This document shows positions 10,801 through 24,000 of a stretch of DNA of 64,000 nucleotides, piece after piece. Below the pieces are notes generated by a model that saw only the letters and a list, made by a program, of their open reading frames with translations, did no database searches and was not told the origin of the DNA. The position numbers and the translations under genes were made by a program. The DNA comes from Notamacropus eugenii (lineage: Eukaryota > Chordata > Mammalia > Diprotodontia > Macropodidae). Position 1 is the first letter of the stretch, and each line of letters begins with the position of its first letter. The DNA is taken from contig NC_092879.1 in the NCBI RefSeq assembly GCF_028372415.1, positions 71,530,412-71,594,411 of the forward strand, written 5' to 3'.

Positions 10801-13800
10801 CTACTACAATCACTCAAACCAACATCATTCATCTGGGAGAACACCAGTGCCAAGTGTTTGGAGGGAATGCAGAACTCTTTGCCATCTCACTGATGCTAAG
10901 ATCAGGGGCATCCATGGTTCTACCCCCCAGCTCCTGGGGCAGGGGATGTGTGAGAGTGCAGTGTGGATGTGGAAGCCCCCTGTGGAAAGGTCCTCACAGA
11001 AATGTGTTCTCTGGACCCTCTCCTTTTCACAGAGGTCACAGATCCTCTGGATTTGGCACATCTTGTCTCCAGGGAATCACCAGATCAGCAGTGACTACTG
11101 GTATGATAATGCAGTGAACTGACCAGAAATGACCTTCAGCAGTAGAAAGGGGGTTGCTTTTCAGAGGTTACAGAATCCTAGAAGTTGTCTGGTCCCAACT
11201 CATACTGCTTGTGTGCCAGATTCCTCCTGGTTACCCAACCTTGGCACAAAGGCCTTTCTTGTATCCAGTTGTACTCTGTCTCCTGGTATTCATTCATTCA
11301 CCTAAAGGGTTGGGGACAGTAACCCCAATAACTGGTGTGTACTCAGTGCTTTAAGGTTTAACACAGAGTCCCAGAGTTAGAAGGGACTTCAGTGATAAAT
11401 TAGTCCAGTTTGGTACCCTGGCAGGTATCCTCTCCATAGCATCCCTGACAAATGGTCATTCAATCTGCCCTCTGGCACCAAGCAGAACCTGTCTATTTGG
11501 AGACATGGGGTGGCAGCCTTGGGGGTCATAAGAGACTAGCTTTGAATCTCCTTTCTGATTCTCACAGCATCTGACGGTGAGGAAGCTGCTTCATGTCTCT
11601 GGGCCTTGCTTTCCCCAGATGTAAAGTGAGGGCAGCTGGGATGAGTGGTTCTCTCCCAACTCCAAGTCTATGATTCTCTGATTCTTGACTTTGTCAGACT
11701 AAACTGGGCAATGCATGCTAGAGTGCCGAGAGACACACGTGGAAAATACTAGTGTGTGTGTGTGTGGGGGGGGGGGAAGGTGACTGGCAGAGAGTCTGGG
11801 AAGCAGGGTGCAAGTTTCCTATCCCACCTGGACCCCTAGGGAAGTTACTGCATGACTGAATTGGAGAGAGAGGAAAGGGCATGGAGTAGACGGGGCAGGG
11901 TGAGCTATAAAGAACATGCTGCTCCTGGCACTAAATGAATGCTTCCAGTAGGAGCTCTCCTGTGTACCTTCAGGCCAGATGCACAACTTTTCTGAGCCTC
12001 ACTTTATTCGTCTTGAAATGGGGATAGCAATAGCACCTAATGGGAGTGTTGCAAGGAGCCAACGTAATAGCATATTAAAATGCTTTGTGAGCCTTAAAAG
12101 GGCCAGAGAAATAATCATTATTATTAATATTATATAATTATGGATGAGTTAAACGAGGATGCAAATATGAAGTGATTCAACCAAGGTCTTAAGGCAGTCA
12201 GCAGTAGACCCAGGATTCCAACTAAGGCGCCCCCTGATCCCATGTGCAGCATTCTTTCTCCTGCACCTCTTAAAAATCTCCTGAGTCCTTTCTTCCCGCT
12301 CTTTCTCAGACCTAGAGATGGAACAACCTTGCCCAGGATCCTCAGAGAGGCTCAGAGACTGCTGAGGCAGAGAGAAGCAGGTACTCCCTCTACCATGTTG
12401 GCCTCACTCCTCTTGACCTGCTTCCCTATCCATGCCCTTCCTGGTTTCCATGTTCCCTCCCTCTCCTTGCTTTGTTTCTATGAAATGGTCTCACTGTTCT
12501 GTCCTTGGGCTTCATCTTCCAGCTCTCCGGCCTGCCATGACCCCAGTCCCAGCTCATGTTGATGTCCTTCTTTCAATCCCTGGAACTTCCCAGCTGGTTG
12601 ACTGGAAAGGGGAGATCTAAGTGGCCTTGGCCAGGAGTTTGGAGGCCTTGAGCCTTGTTGGGAGCTGGGGATGGATGGGAAGGTTGGTGCTCCCAAAGAG
12701 GAAATGGGCTCAGAGCCTTCTCATCCTCAGATGCCCCATAAGGACATGGGTTTTTGATGGGACCCTCTGAAGAAGGCCACATGGTGCCTCATTTCCACCA
12801 AGATACCTCAACCTCTGCTCTCTTACCCAGCACCCCTCTGCCCTTGACCCCTTGGGCCTCTGCTCAAGTTCCTGCTCTCAAATGGCACCTGTAGGAGAAT
12901 TATTCTGTCACCCCTACCCACCAGCCCCAGGCTTTCAGATGATTATCATGGCATTGGGGGGAGGAAGGAAGCAGAGTAGATTCTTAGAGAAAATGTGGAG
13001 CAGTCCATTAGCCAAGTGTGATGATTGCAGGCAATTTCCATTGCCCCTGGAGGCAGGGGACGATGGCAGCAGCAAGGGGAGTATACACCTTTTATTGCTA
13101 CACCAACCAAGAGGGAAGGCCTGGTATTGGGGTGGAAGAAAGAATCTTTGTGAGGGCCGGAAATACCATGCATATGTCACAGGTCTACATGGCATGCTCT
13201 TCCAAACCAGTCCTGAAGCTGCCAAGCCTGGTCATTCATCCCAGAAAACGGGTCTGGGTGGGGAGGAGAGGTATATATTCTATCGCTTAGTTACAAGTCT
13301 AGACTGAGTCCTTGTATTGTGCATGTGTGTGCATACGTGTACGTATGTGCATATGCGTATGTGTGTGGGGAAGGGAGAAAGAGAGAGAGAGACAGACAGA
13401 GAGAGTGGCTTGGAAGAATTGTGAGACACACTAGAACATAAGATCTCTGAGAACTGGGATTGTAGTATTCATTGTATTTGTAACCCCAGAGTCTAACCCA
13501 GTTCCTTGTACATAGTAGGTGCTTAATAACTGCTTGTTAATTGATTGGCATCTGGAGATCACACTTTTTTCATTCCTCCTGTTGTGACAGCCCCACCCAC
13601 TTTGCCATCTGCCCTGACTCATTCTGGCTTGAGGCTCTGGCCTATGAGCTCCTTCCCTGCACACTCCTTCTTTTTCAGCAGAAACTAGAGGAGGCTCAGA
13701 ATTGGGCCATTCAGACGTTCAACATCTGGAAGGGCTCTCTTGTCACTGTTTCCCAAATCTTTGCACCACTTTCTGGGTCAACCTTAGGCCCCATGGCTGC

Positions 13801-16800
13801 ACAGGAAGTTCATCTCTTCCTGGCCCCAAAACACACCCCCCCCCATGAACCCACGATTCAAAGACTGACTCACTCACTTTAAAAACGTAATCAATCCAAG
13901 GGTCCATACTCAAAGACTTTGATTAGCAAAGGTCTATTCCAGGGAATTAGCTCCAGGGATTGGTGCCTGGACACTCATTCTCTCTCATGCTCATTCTGTC
14001 ATATTCACCTCCTGCTTAGTGCCCAATCCACACTCACTTCTCTTATCTAACAACTGCTCCATAGCCCATGGAACTATTGTTCCATGATAATACCCAGAAT
14101 GAAAAGAAATAGTTTAAACAAAAGACCTTCGTATAATGCATGCATTTGCTAATGCAAACTGTCTGAAATACGGATGAGTTTATAGCCAACTGGCTTACGT
14201 GAGGATTCGTCAATATCATCTTTGACTTCAGCAACACCATGTTGTAATCATCTGAGCTAACAACAGTTCAAATAATTTTTAATTATGTAAATGACGAATG
14301 GTCATAGGATGAAGAGTGGAAATGCAGAAATACCCCCTAAATACCCAGAATTTGGATTTCAAACTGCCACACAAAACAATTAACTAATGTCAAGAAAATA
14401 TCACAATGGATGCTGCTTTTTCCCTGTACTATTTCCCTACCACTCCCACCCTGAGCTTTTCAGCCCTAGCCCTTCGTGGTAGACTGTACCCTATGTATAA
14501 TGGTTCAAGTGGTATTTCCACGAGTGAATAATGGAATCCTTAAATGTTCTAGCTGGAAAGGCCCTTAGCATCTAGTCCAGCTATTTCATTTTACAAATGG
14601 GGAAACTGGGTCTGATGGTAGTTAAGATCACACAATAAGTGGCAGAGCTGGGTCTAGAACTCAGTTCTCTAGACTCCTAAGTCTCTCTTTTCATTCCCCA
14701 ACAACACCCCAATTAGATAACTATCTTTTCCCCCATGAAGAAGTTAGGCTGTAGTCATGTGCCTATGCTGCACTGGATGCTCAAGCGAATTCAACTTACC
14801 CAAGGATGTCCTAGCAGGGGTGGAGTCTCTCTTGATCCAAAAGGAAACCCAGGAGAGTACCACAGTCAGTATGCAAGGGATATAGGTCTGAATGGCAAAG
14901 TAGCCCATCCGCCGGCTTAGGTCAAAAGAAACAGTCATGACCATGTAATCTCCTGGAAGACACAAAGAGTTTGTTAAAGTGCTAGAATACAGATCCCAAC
15001 TTTAGTCCTGTCCATCTTTGGGGAATGGGCATCTCCTAGGCCTCTTCCCTCTCAATGGCAAACTTGTTCTATTCTTAGCTGAATGAAAAATTTCCAGCAG
15101 AGGATTCAGATTCATAGTAGGGTAAAAAGGAAAAGGAGCTCAAGACCACCACCATCATCATCTTTTCTTGGGATCAGAAAGGGGAGGGAGGTTGACCAAT
15201 GTCACACAGCCTATATTATATATATATAGATATATTATCTGGATCACACACCTAGGTCTAGCTCCAAGTCCTGTGTCTTTTCTGTAACCTCCCCTCCCAT
15301 TCCCTACATTGTCTCCTTCAAATCTGAGCCCTCCTTTGCACCCAAGGTTTCCTTGCTAGAAAGACCTGAATCTGTCTCTCTAGTAGGACTAAGTTCTATC
15401 TCAGTCTTGGTCTGTTGCTTGTCTTCAAGACTATTCCAAATATCTCATTGTTCATAGTTTAGTTCCAGTTGCTTTGTCCTCTGATTTCTCCTCCTCCTCT
15501 TCTTTCTTCTTCTTTCTCTTCCTCTTTCTCTGTCTCTCCCCGCCTCTGTTGGCAGAATTCTCTGTTTACTGATGTTTGAGCATATGCTTAAGACACCCTA
15601 GCCAGCTGGTCTTCAGGCAAAGCGGATGGTATAATAGGCTGGTTCTAGATTCTGAGTTGAGAAATGGAGCTGCAAACTCCAAGGCCATATTTGCGTAACA
15701 TCAGAACAGCAGAATGAAAGGTAGAAGATTCAATCTGTCACTTAAGTCTGCTCACTGTTTAGAGATGCCTGGATCCAGTTCATTTGAATATGCAGGTTTC
15801 AATTCAATATAACCAGAGCCAGAACCAGAGTATGGAAGTTGCAGCTTTGTCCCTGGTACCAACATCTAGAGGGGCTATGCTTCTTTGCTTTCTGAAGTTA
15901 TCTGGAGACCACTATCTTCGTGCAGTGGTTTGAAGGGGAAGGTGAGCCCTCTTGAAGGACAAATTGGTGAAGTTGCAGTTCAGTAGTAGTAAGGGACACC
16001 TGCTCTTCCAGGAAAATTGTACCTGTGGCCAAATTTGGCCATCAGAATCCACTTTTCCAAGATTTGTCCCAGATGGCTGGTTTTCTAGTTGCAGTTCTGA
16101 ATCCAGCTTGATCCTTGACTTCAGTTACTATTGATTCCACAGAATCTAGATTCATAATTTCACAGATCCCTGGAATTTCAGAGCTGGAGGCAACCCCTAA
16201 GATCCTCTATTCCCACTTCCTCAATTTTACAGAGAAGGGTGTTGAGGCCCAGAGAAGGGAAAGGGCATGTTCTAGGGGCTGTTCTAGAGAAGGCAGTATT
16301 CTGCCTCAGAGTCTGGATTTGTTCCTCTCAAAGGATTTCCAATTGTCTGTGTACTATCAATCTTCTATGAAGGAGAGAAAATAACCAAATTCATTCAACT
16401 TCAGGGGTGGCTATTGGGGTCCTTTCCAACACTAAAATTCTATGATTCTAGGACTTTTCATCAGGCATCACTATCTTCCAACTGTTGCCAGGATGGGCAT
16501 AGAAAGACTCCTCAAATTTTCCCAGAACCAAGGTTAAGACTGTTCTTTTGACCACATGCCCTGGTAGCCCAACTTGCTTTGGGATAAAAAGCGATGTCTG
16601 AGGATCGTGGCTCAGGGGTACCAGCTGAGCTCTTCTGGTTGTCTTCTCTCTGGGTTATGGACAGTCTGGTTTGCAGTGCCTATGGTTTGAGGTCCTTGGG
16701 ACTCCAGGTTTCCAATACTCCCTTTCCATTTGCAGCCTCTGAGGTAGTTCTTCCATGCTCCAAGACCAACTTAGCTGCTCTCATTTCACAGGTTCTCATC

Positions 16801-19800
16801 TCTCAGTGAGAGGTTCATGCAATTTAACATATCCCAACTTAACTGCAATCTTCTCACAGGTAGTGACTCATCGATTTAGGACTGTTTCTTTGCCAAGTTA
16901 ATATTTTCTTGCTACAGATAGATTTATTACCCCATCGATCTTTTCTATTTATACTTAGTTTCTTCTGGGGCCAGAGAGGAATTTTTTTTTTCCCTTTGCT
17001 AAGAAAAGGTGAGAGATGGAAATCCTTCTTTGGCCACTGGGGAAGGAAGCCAACTCAGTACTTATACTCAATGCTTCCTGGGTGGCCAGAAAGGCCAAGT
17101 GGCTATGAATAAGTCATAAATGGTGACTTTTACAGCAGGAAACCTTACTGGTCTGGCTTCCTGGGAGCTGATGTGTAGCATATTAAGCTTTATTACCAGA
17201 CTAAGGTTCTGACTGAAAGCTTGGGGTCCATAGCTCGTTGGCTACAATTTGGAATAAGAAAGCAACCTTAAGACTTTTAGCAGACACTGAACATAGACTT
17301 GGCTGCTGCTCATGGTAGATTTCCTCGTATCTTTGCCTTCTTTGGCCAGTGTTTTCCCCCAGAGTGGTGCAGTGTAAGGAGCATTAGACTCGGAGTTAGA
17401 ATACCTGGATTTCTAAACCTATTCTGCTACTCTGTAACCTAGGGTAAGTCATTTCCTTTATCTAGAGCCCACCATCCTTCCAGTCACCTAAGTTACAATC
17501 TTATTGTCATTCTTGACTCCTCATACTAACTTACCCCACTATCTAATCAGTTAATTTTTGTTTCCATCATTATATCTCTCTTTGACAACCCCTTCTCTCC
17601 ATTCACATTGCCGTCACCCTAATTCATGTCATATTATAAGAGCCTCCTACTTTGTCTCTCTGCCTCAAGTCTCTCCTGATCCCCCTTCAATCCATCCTTT
17701 ACATGGCTTCCAGAGTAATCTTCCTAATGTGGTCAGATTATCTCTCCCCTGCTCAATAAACTGCAGTGGCTCACTGTTACCTCTAGGATCAAATAGAATC
17801 TCATTTGTTTGGCATTTAAAGTTCTTAACTTTTTCCCATTCTATCTTTCCAGACTTATTACACTCTAGTCCTTACCACACACTCCATGGTCCAGTCGTGG
17901 TGGCTTTTTTTTACTGTTCCTCCCCACTCCCATCACCGTGCATCATCACCCATGTTATTTACACTGGCTTTTCTTAAACCATCCATCTGCCCCTGAAAAC
18001 ACTATTTGTCTTAGTAGAATCAGACTTGGAGTTCGGCCTTGGGGATCAACCCACAGAGATACCAGGGTTCACTCATGATCTTAACTTCAAGCCCCATAAT
18101 AAGAGTACTCCCACCTGGGAGTACAGACCTAGGAACCCAGGATTCTCCTTTCCTGCACTGTGTTGAAGAAAAGGGGGAATGGGTTTCCTTTTTTTGGCTG
18201 TAGAGCATTCAACTTTACCCAGTCCAATGGAGATTTCATCAGAGTTGAGGAAGTTCAATGGGCAGGTGTCTGTGACCCTGGTCACTGCCCACTGCACAGA
18301 TCCTTTGCTAGTAGTCCCAGCTCATCCCATGTCTGAAAAAGCCCAGGGCTCCATATTTTCTAAGACAGAAGCCTTCCCAAGGAGCTGACCTGGCCACTTC
18401 TTTGACTGGGACTCGCATTCACACAATCGCACCTGTTAATCGATCTGTCTAGGAGTTAATTAGGTGGTTTGAGAGTCAAGGTCAGAGAAAAACATGCTCA
18501 AGCTGGGTCTTGCTGAAACCTTTGGTTCTGGTGAAATATATAGTCGAGTTGAGGGATTAGGTCTGCTCCAACTGACCTTGTGGGGCTTCTATATGAATCA
18601 GCAATCTCACTATTTAACATCACTTTCAGATGATTCTAGGGCAACCTTATCCTCTATCACTAGACTGAGTGGAGAACCTGTCTGCTTATTCTAACTCAGC
18701 CACTTGCTAGAGGGCAAACCCCAGTGACTTGGGCAAAGCTTTTCCAACTATTGCTTCCCTAATCTATATGAACATTGCCCTTTCTCCTTCCTGGGGCTGC
18801 CAAGAAGCTCAGAAGAGATAACATTTGATATTCACTAATAAAAGAGTGAGGTTGTTATTATTTTCATCCTCAGTAGAATGAAAGCTTCTTGAGGGCTAGG
18901 AATGTTTTTCTCTTATGACTCTGAGTCACTTTGAATTCAATTCAGTTCAACAAATATTTATCGAATATCTACTATGTGTGAAGCATTGTGCTGGCTCAGA
19001 GGGTACAAAAACATAAAGGAAATAGGACCTGCCCTTGAGTAGTTTCTATTTTACTAGAAGGGCACCTCGTGTTCATAATTGAGTTAATATAGAACATATA
19101 ACAAAGTTATTCCAAGAGGTAGAGAGTGCTAATGAGCACCTGAGCTATGATCTAAAAGAAAACTAGGAATTATGCCAGTGAGAGCTGAAGAGACATGCAT
19201 TTGAGACATGGGGGACTACTTGTGCAAACACACAGAGGCAGGAAATAGAATGTTATGTATGGGAAACAAGTAGCTGGCCAGTTGGCCTAGAGTGGAAAAT
19301 GAATGAAGGGGAGTAATTTGAAATAAGTCTGGAAAAGTGGGGTAGGAGTAAAATTGTGGAGGATGTTAAATCTCAAGATATGAGATTTTTAATTTTCTCC
19401 AAGAGGCAATAGAGAGTCACTAATGACTCTTGAATAGTGGAGTGACATGGTCAGATATGTTTTGGGGGTATCAATTTGACAACTATATGCAGGATGTATT
19501 GAAGAGAGAATAGATGGGAGATAGGGAGACTAATTAGGAAACTATTCTAATTATGAAATCGAGAAGGTGATTAGGACTGAACTAGAGCCTGTGTGAGTAT
19601 AGAAAAGGGAATAGATATGGAAGCCGATGTGCAGGTAGGATTGATAAGACGTGGCAACTGATTGAATATGGAGATTGAAGGGGAAGAAAGCATCAAGTAT
19701 GACTCCCAAGTTGCATACCTAGGTGACTGGGAAGATGGTGGAGCCCTTAACAGAAAAAGGAAATTTGGGGGGAGGGATGAGTTTACAGGAAAAGATAATG

Positions 19801-21012
19801 AATTCAATGCTGAGTTTAAGATGCTTGAAGGATGTGCCTATTTTGGGTAGAGATGACCAGTAGGCAATTAGTTGGTAATATAGGATGGAAGTTCAAGAGG
19901 GAAATTAGAGTTGGATATCTACTAAAGACTTGGGAGTCATCTATGTAGAGATACTGATAGAAGACAATCTGCTCTGTCCTCAGTGTCCTGTTTCAAGGTC
20001 ATACTGTGCCCCATACTGCCCTTCTCCACCCCCATGCTCATTTAATCAAAGTGTTTTTTACTATGAGGCCTTTCAATTCACTTTTGGGGCTCCCCTGTCC
20101 CCCGCTCTCCAGCTGTGACCTCTCTTGGCTCTCTTTTAGCCCTGACTTGCCCTTGTTTCTCTCCACTATCAACTGTACTTTAATCTACAAAATGGCCTTA
20201 CCAGCACCAGTCCGGAGGACTTCAGATGTGTTCCTCAGTCCTGTAAAGTCAAACTGGTAGAGCCTCCAGGAACGCTGGTCAGATACTTCAATCGAGTAGC
20301 GCCTCCAACGGTAAACAATCTCTTCAGCAGGATAACCATCTGGAAAATGGGAGAGCCCAGAGAGAGGCTAAGGCCATACCCCTGAGAGGCTTTCTTGAAT
20401 GGAGACTGCTAAGTTGTCTGGCCCTCTGTGGTCTAGTGACCCAAGTTAGAGCTGTCATGTATATTTGAGACACTGGACGTGGCCCAGGAGAGACCCTCCA
20501 TTTTCCAAACATCCTAGAGATTTTCTGGCATTGTCTTGAGAATAAGTCATGGTGCTTGCCTCTGCTTCTAGAGCATTTTATGGTACGTGCAAGGAGCCCA
20601 GACCCCATTTTATAGAAAAGGAAACCAAAGCCCACATGGCTAAGTGACTGCCACTTACTTGCCCTCTGACCCTGGGGTTGAGTTAGGACTTGAAGTGAGG
20701 GCCTCTAACTCCACATCATTGCCTTTTGCATGATTCCACAACTCTTTTGGCTTAAAATTAGGGCACTACTCCCCCACCCCCCAACTTGGAAGTGGGATTT
20801 TTAAGATCATTTTACCAAGCATGAAGTGGAACAGCTGAGCCCAGTAAAATTCAAGTTATCCTTCAAAATTCAATAGGTAGCCCAGGACTTCTGTCTGTCA
20901 TTGGGATTTACCCTCTCTTATCCCACTGCTGGTGGGCTCTCTTGGTCACTCTCAGACTCACTATGCTTTCCTTTTGGTAACTTTCAAACCAAACACCCCA
21001 GAGGAACTCTGG

Positions 21013-21075
<63 letters not shown>

Positions 21076-24000
21076 GATCACTACCACAGCTTCAGGATGC
21101 AGCCAAGTTTGGCTATTCCTTTCCTAGGTCCTGACCTCACAAAAGGCCAACCTGCTGTGAAAGCTGTGATCCTGATCAATCCCCAAGGGCTCAGTGTTGG
21201 AGTACTGCCATTTCTCCTCTCCTCTCCCTCTAAACAGATTGGATTGGTCCCAAGCCCAGACCCAGGCTTTTCATGGAAGTGAATACTACAGGTACCCTTA
21301 TCACTGGGTAACAGCCAATTTGGAAAAAGACATAGTAGCCTATTCCCAACTCCCCCACTACCACTTCTAAACTGGGCATCTGGAAACCTCACTGGGCTGG
21401 TCATTTTTCAAGCCATCCTTTTCAACCAAATGGAGAAGTTTCAGCCCATCCATGAAGCCCCCCTCAGCCAGACTCCAGTGTTCTTACCCTCCCTCTAGCT
21501 CCTCCCATATTCACTAGCTGTACCATTCCCTGGGCACTCAGCATACACTGCTCCCCAGTACCTCTTTTAGTATGTGAGAGTGCCTAATGTGGAGGCCAAG
21601 GACCTGGGTTTGAATATTGACAGTGCCACTTACCACCTATGGGACCTTGGACAAGTAGCTGAACTTCTGTAGGCATTTGCTTCCCCCTCTGTAAAATGGG
21701 AGAGTTGGACTAGATGACCTCTAAGGTCATATCCAGCTCTGTCTGATGTTCCCCCCTCCCCTCTCTCATTTTGTGTTTATTCAATTTTTCCTATGCATTA
21801 ATATCTTCTCAGCTAAACACCCATTCCCCAAGTGCAGATAGCATATCTTTCTCATCTAAGAAGCTCCACAGGGCCTAACAACTGAGTAGGTACCCAAGCA
21901 ATATTTGTTGCCTGTCTCTAGCTGTTCAGTTCTCTCTACCATCTATCTCTGAAGTTTGAGTCTGATAGGCCTAAAGTGATGGGTATCAAATACAGAGATT
22001 GATTGCTGGATGTGAAACAGGATTCATTAGAAAATCAGTGAAGGCATAAGAAATACCCTGTCATCATCATCATGGGATCTCTGGCCTTGCAAGTGAGCAT
22101 ATCTCACCTCTGGTATCCCCCCTCCCCCACCTCACGGCCACCGCCTTACCACCACTACTTTGGTAACTGGGTCTGTAGAGGCACGTGCCCCTAGTAGCTG
22201 AGACAGATAGGATCACTTGGGGGGAGGGGCATTGCTGCTCTTCCTCCATTGAAGTCTGCTTCAGTTTATGTGATAAAATGCCAAAGGGCTTGGGAAGAAC
22301 TCCCATACTGTGCTGGGCACATGGGGAGGAGGTTGGTGCTAACAGAATGACTCAATGGGAATTCTAACCAATGGGAAAGCTCTCAGCCCCAGTAACCCAG
22401 GAATCAGTAAGAGGGAAGGGGAGCCAAGCTAGGTGAGAGAGGATCTGGGCTCCTCCACAGCAGATACTTACAGCTGGAGAAGATGAGAGGACAGGAATGG
22501 GTATCCATTGGGAAGTTCTGAAGCTGGAGGAGACATTCAGCCTCTATGGTCAGCCTGGAGACAGAGATGCCTTGTGAGGCCAAGGCCTCATCCCTCCCGT
22601 TAGCCAGCACCACAGTAACATGGACTCAGAGGCTTCTAGCCTCAGCAATCCCCAGTGCCCCTTATCAGCCACATGATGGCTTAGGAGGCAGAGGAACAGG
22701 CTCCATATCCAGGTTTGACCACTTACTACCTGTGTAAGGTCACCTGGGTAAGTGTAGGCAAGTGATTCGTTTCCCTTGTCTAGGCATCCATTTCCTCCCC
22801 TATAATGGGAGATGATTGAACTAGATGTCTCTAACATTCCTTCTGACCCCAGATCCTATTATTTCCCTCACTCCATACTTCTGGGGCCCTCTCCGACCAT
22901 CACCAGAGCTAGAGTCTACCCTTGGGGTTATGACCCCAGGTTGGCCAGCTCCTTGGCCCCACACCCTCTAGGAAAGAATGCCAAAGCCGGGTTTCCCTGC
23001 ACATTGATAAAAAGGGGTCAGCCAGGTCAAGCAGGCAAACCAAGTACTCTGAACTGTTGTCTGCTGGCAAGTCCCAGTCCCCAAATCCTCCAATACTCCA
23101 CGTACCTAAGGGTGTAGAGAACCTTCCCATCATTCCAGATGCGCAGCAATTGATTGGGGGTGGTGATCCAGTGTGAGTCAGCTCTCTTGGAGTTCCGGAA
23201 AAAGGTATCAGGAATCCAGATGCGGCTTACCATGTTGCTGTTTAGAGTTAGGGCTTTCAGGGTGCTGTTGAAGCGGAGGCGGCGGTCATACCAGCTCTGA
23301 GCAAAGAAGATGTCGATGGTGTATTCCTAGCACAAAGGAAGGAAAGGCTCATTTGATTCCCCTGCACAGCAGAGCAGGTGGGACAAGGCGAGAAGACCAT
23401 TGAAGAAAGATGGGTACACCTCACCATAGGGACCCCAGGAGGCAGAGTGGTCTAGTAGAGAGTCCTGAACAGGAGCCCAGGAGGCTTGGTTCCTAAGCCT
23501 GGCACCTCAGGAAGGTCATTTCAACTTCTCGGGATAAACTCTGTGGTCTTGTTTAGTGACACAGCCTACAATCCTATGATTCTAGTCTCTTCTCTGTTAT
23601 TTACTCACTTTTGTGACTTAAGACAAGACACTTCGTCTCTCTATGCCTCAGTTTCTTCCTCTATAAAAGGAGGGAGTTGGCTTCAGACAGCACAGATTGG
23701 TAGACAGAAGATCATAGTAGCCTAGATTTGGAGATGGAAGAGATCTCAGAAGTCAATTCCCTCATTTTACAAGTAAGGAAACTGAAGCATAGAGAGGTAA
23801 AGTGACTTTACCAGGGTCACAGTCTAATCAGTGTCTGAGGTAGGATGTAAGCATAGGTTTTCCTGACTCCAAACCTAGTACCAGATGTTTCCAGGAAACC
23901 TGGGTTCTATCCCTCAATCCAAGATTGAGTATAGCAGGAAGCTCCAGGATCAGTCTACCCTTGACCTCAAGGGCCTAATCAGGGGGCACAAGGCTTGGCC

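Larger units (their letters stand above)
9335..14799 (-). other. Intron 7 (5465 bp)
   Basis: GT-AG intron. It holds a hAT-like MITE half (10093-10229), an antisense L3/CR1 fragment (about 10300-10610), an L2 3' tail (13434-13550), MIR fragments and simple repeats at 11749-11777 and 13317-13405. About 12250-13300 shows nothing recognisable. Confidence 0.85.
14953..20201 (-). other. Intron 6 (5249 bp)
   Basis: GT-AG intron. It contains a long minus-oriented L2 remnant (about 18940-19970), a plus-oriented L2 segment (about 17475-17965) and several MIR fragments. In placental mammals the matching GABRE intron hosts miR-224 and miR-452; no convincing copy was seen here (see findings). Confidence 0.85.
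20340..22471 (-). other. Intron 5 (2132 bp)
   Basis: GT-AG intron. It holds a MIR/CORE-SINE (plus) at about 21565-21750, a degraded L2-like tail at about 21800-21915, a (TG)n microsatellite at 21015-21073 and a minus-oriented MIR fragment at about 20590-20720. The remainder shows nothing recognisable. Confidence 0.85.

Noticed and set aside
12242..13307. Several open frames of 90-150 codons in intron 7
   Set aside because: They have ordinary composition, no family motif and no conserved splice sites; chance frames in intron DNA.
17558..17977. 139-codon plus-strand open frame
   Set aside because: It lies within an L2 LINE segment and has no protein family resemblance.
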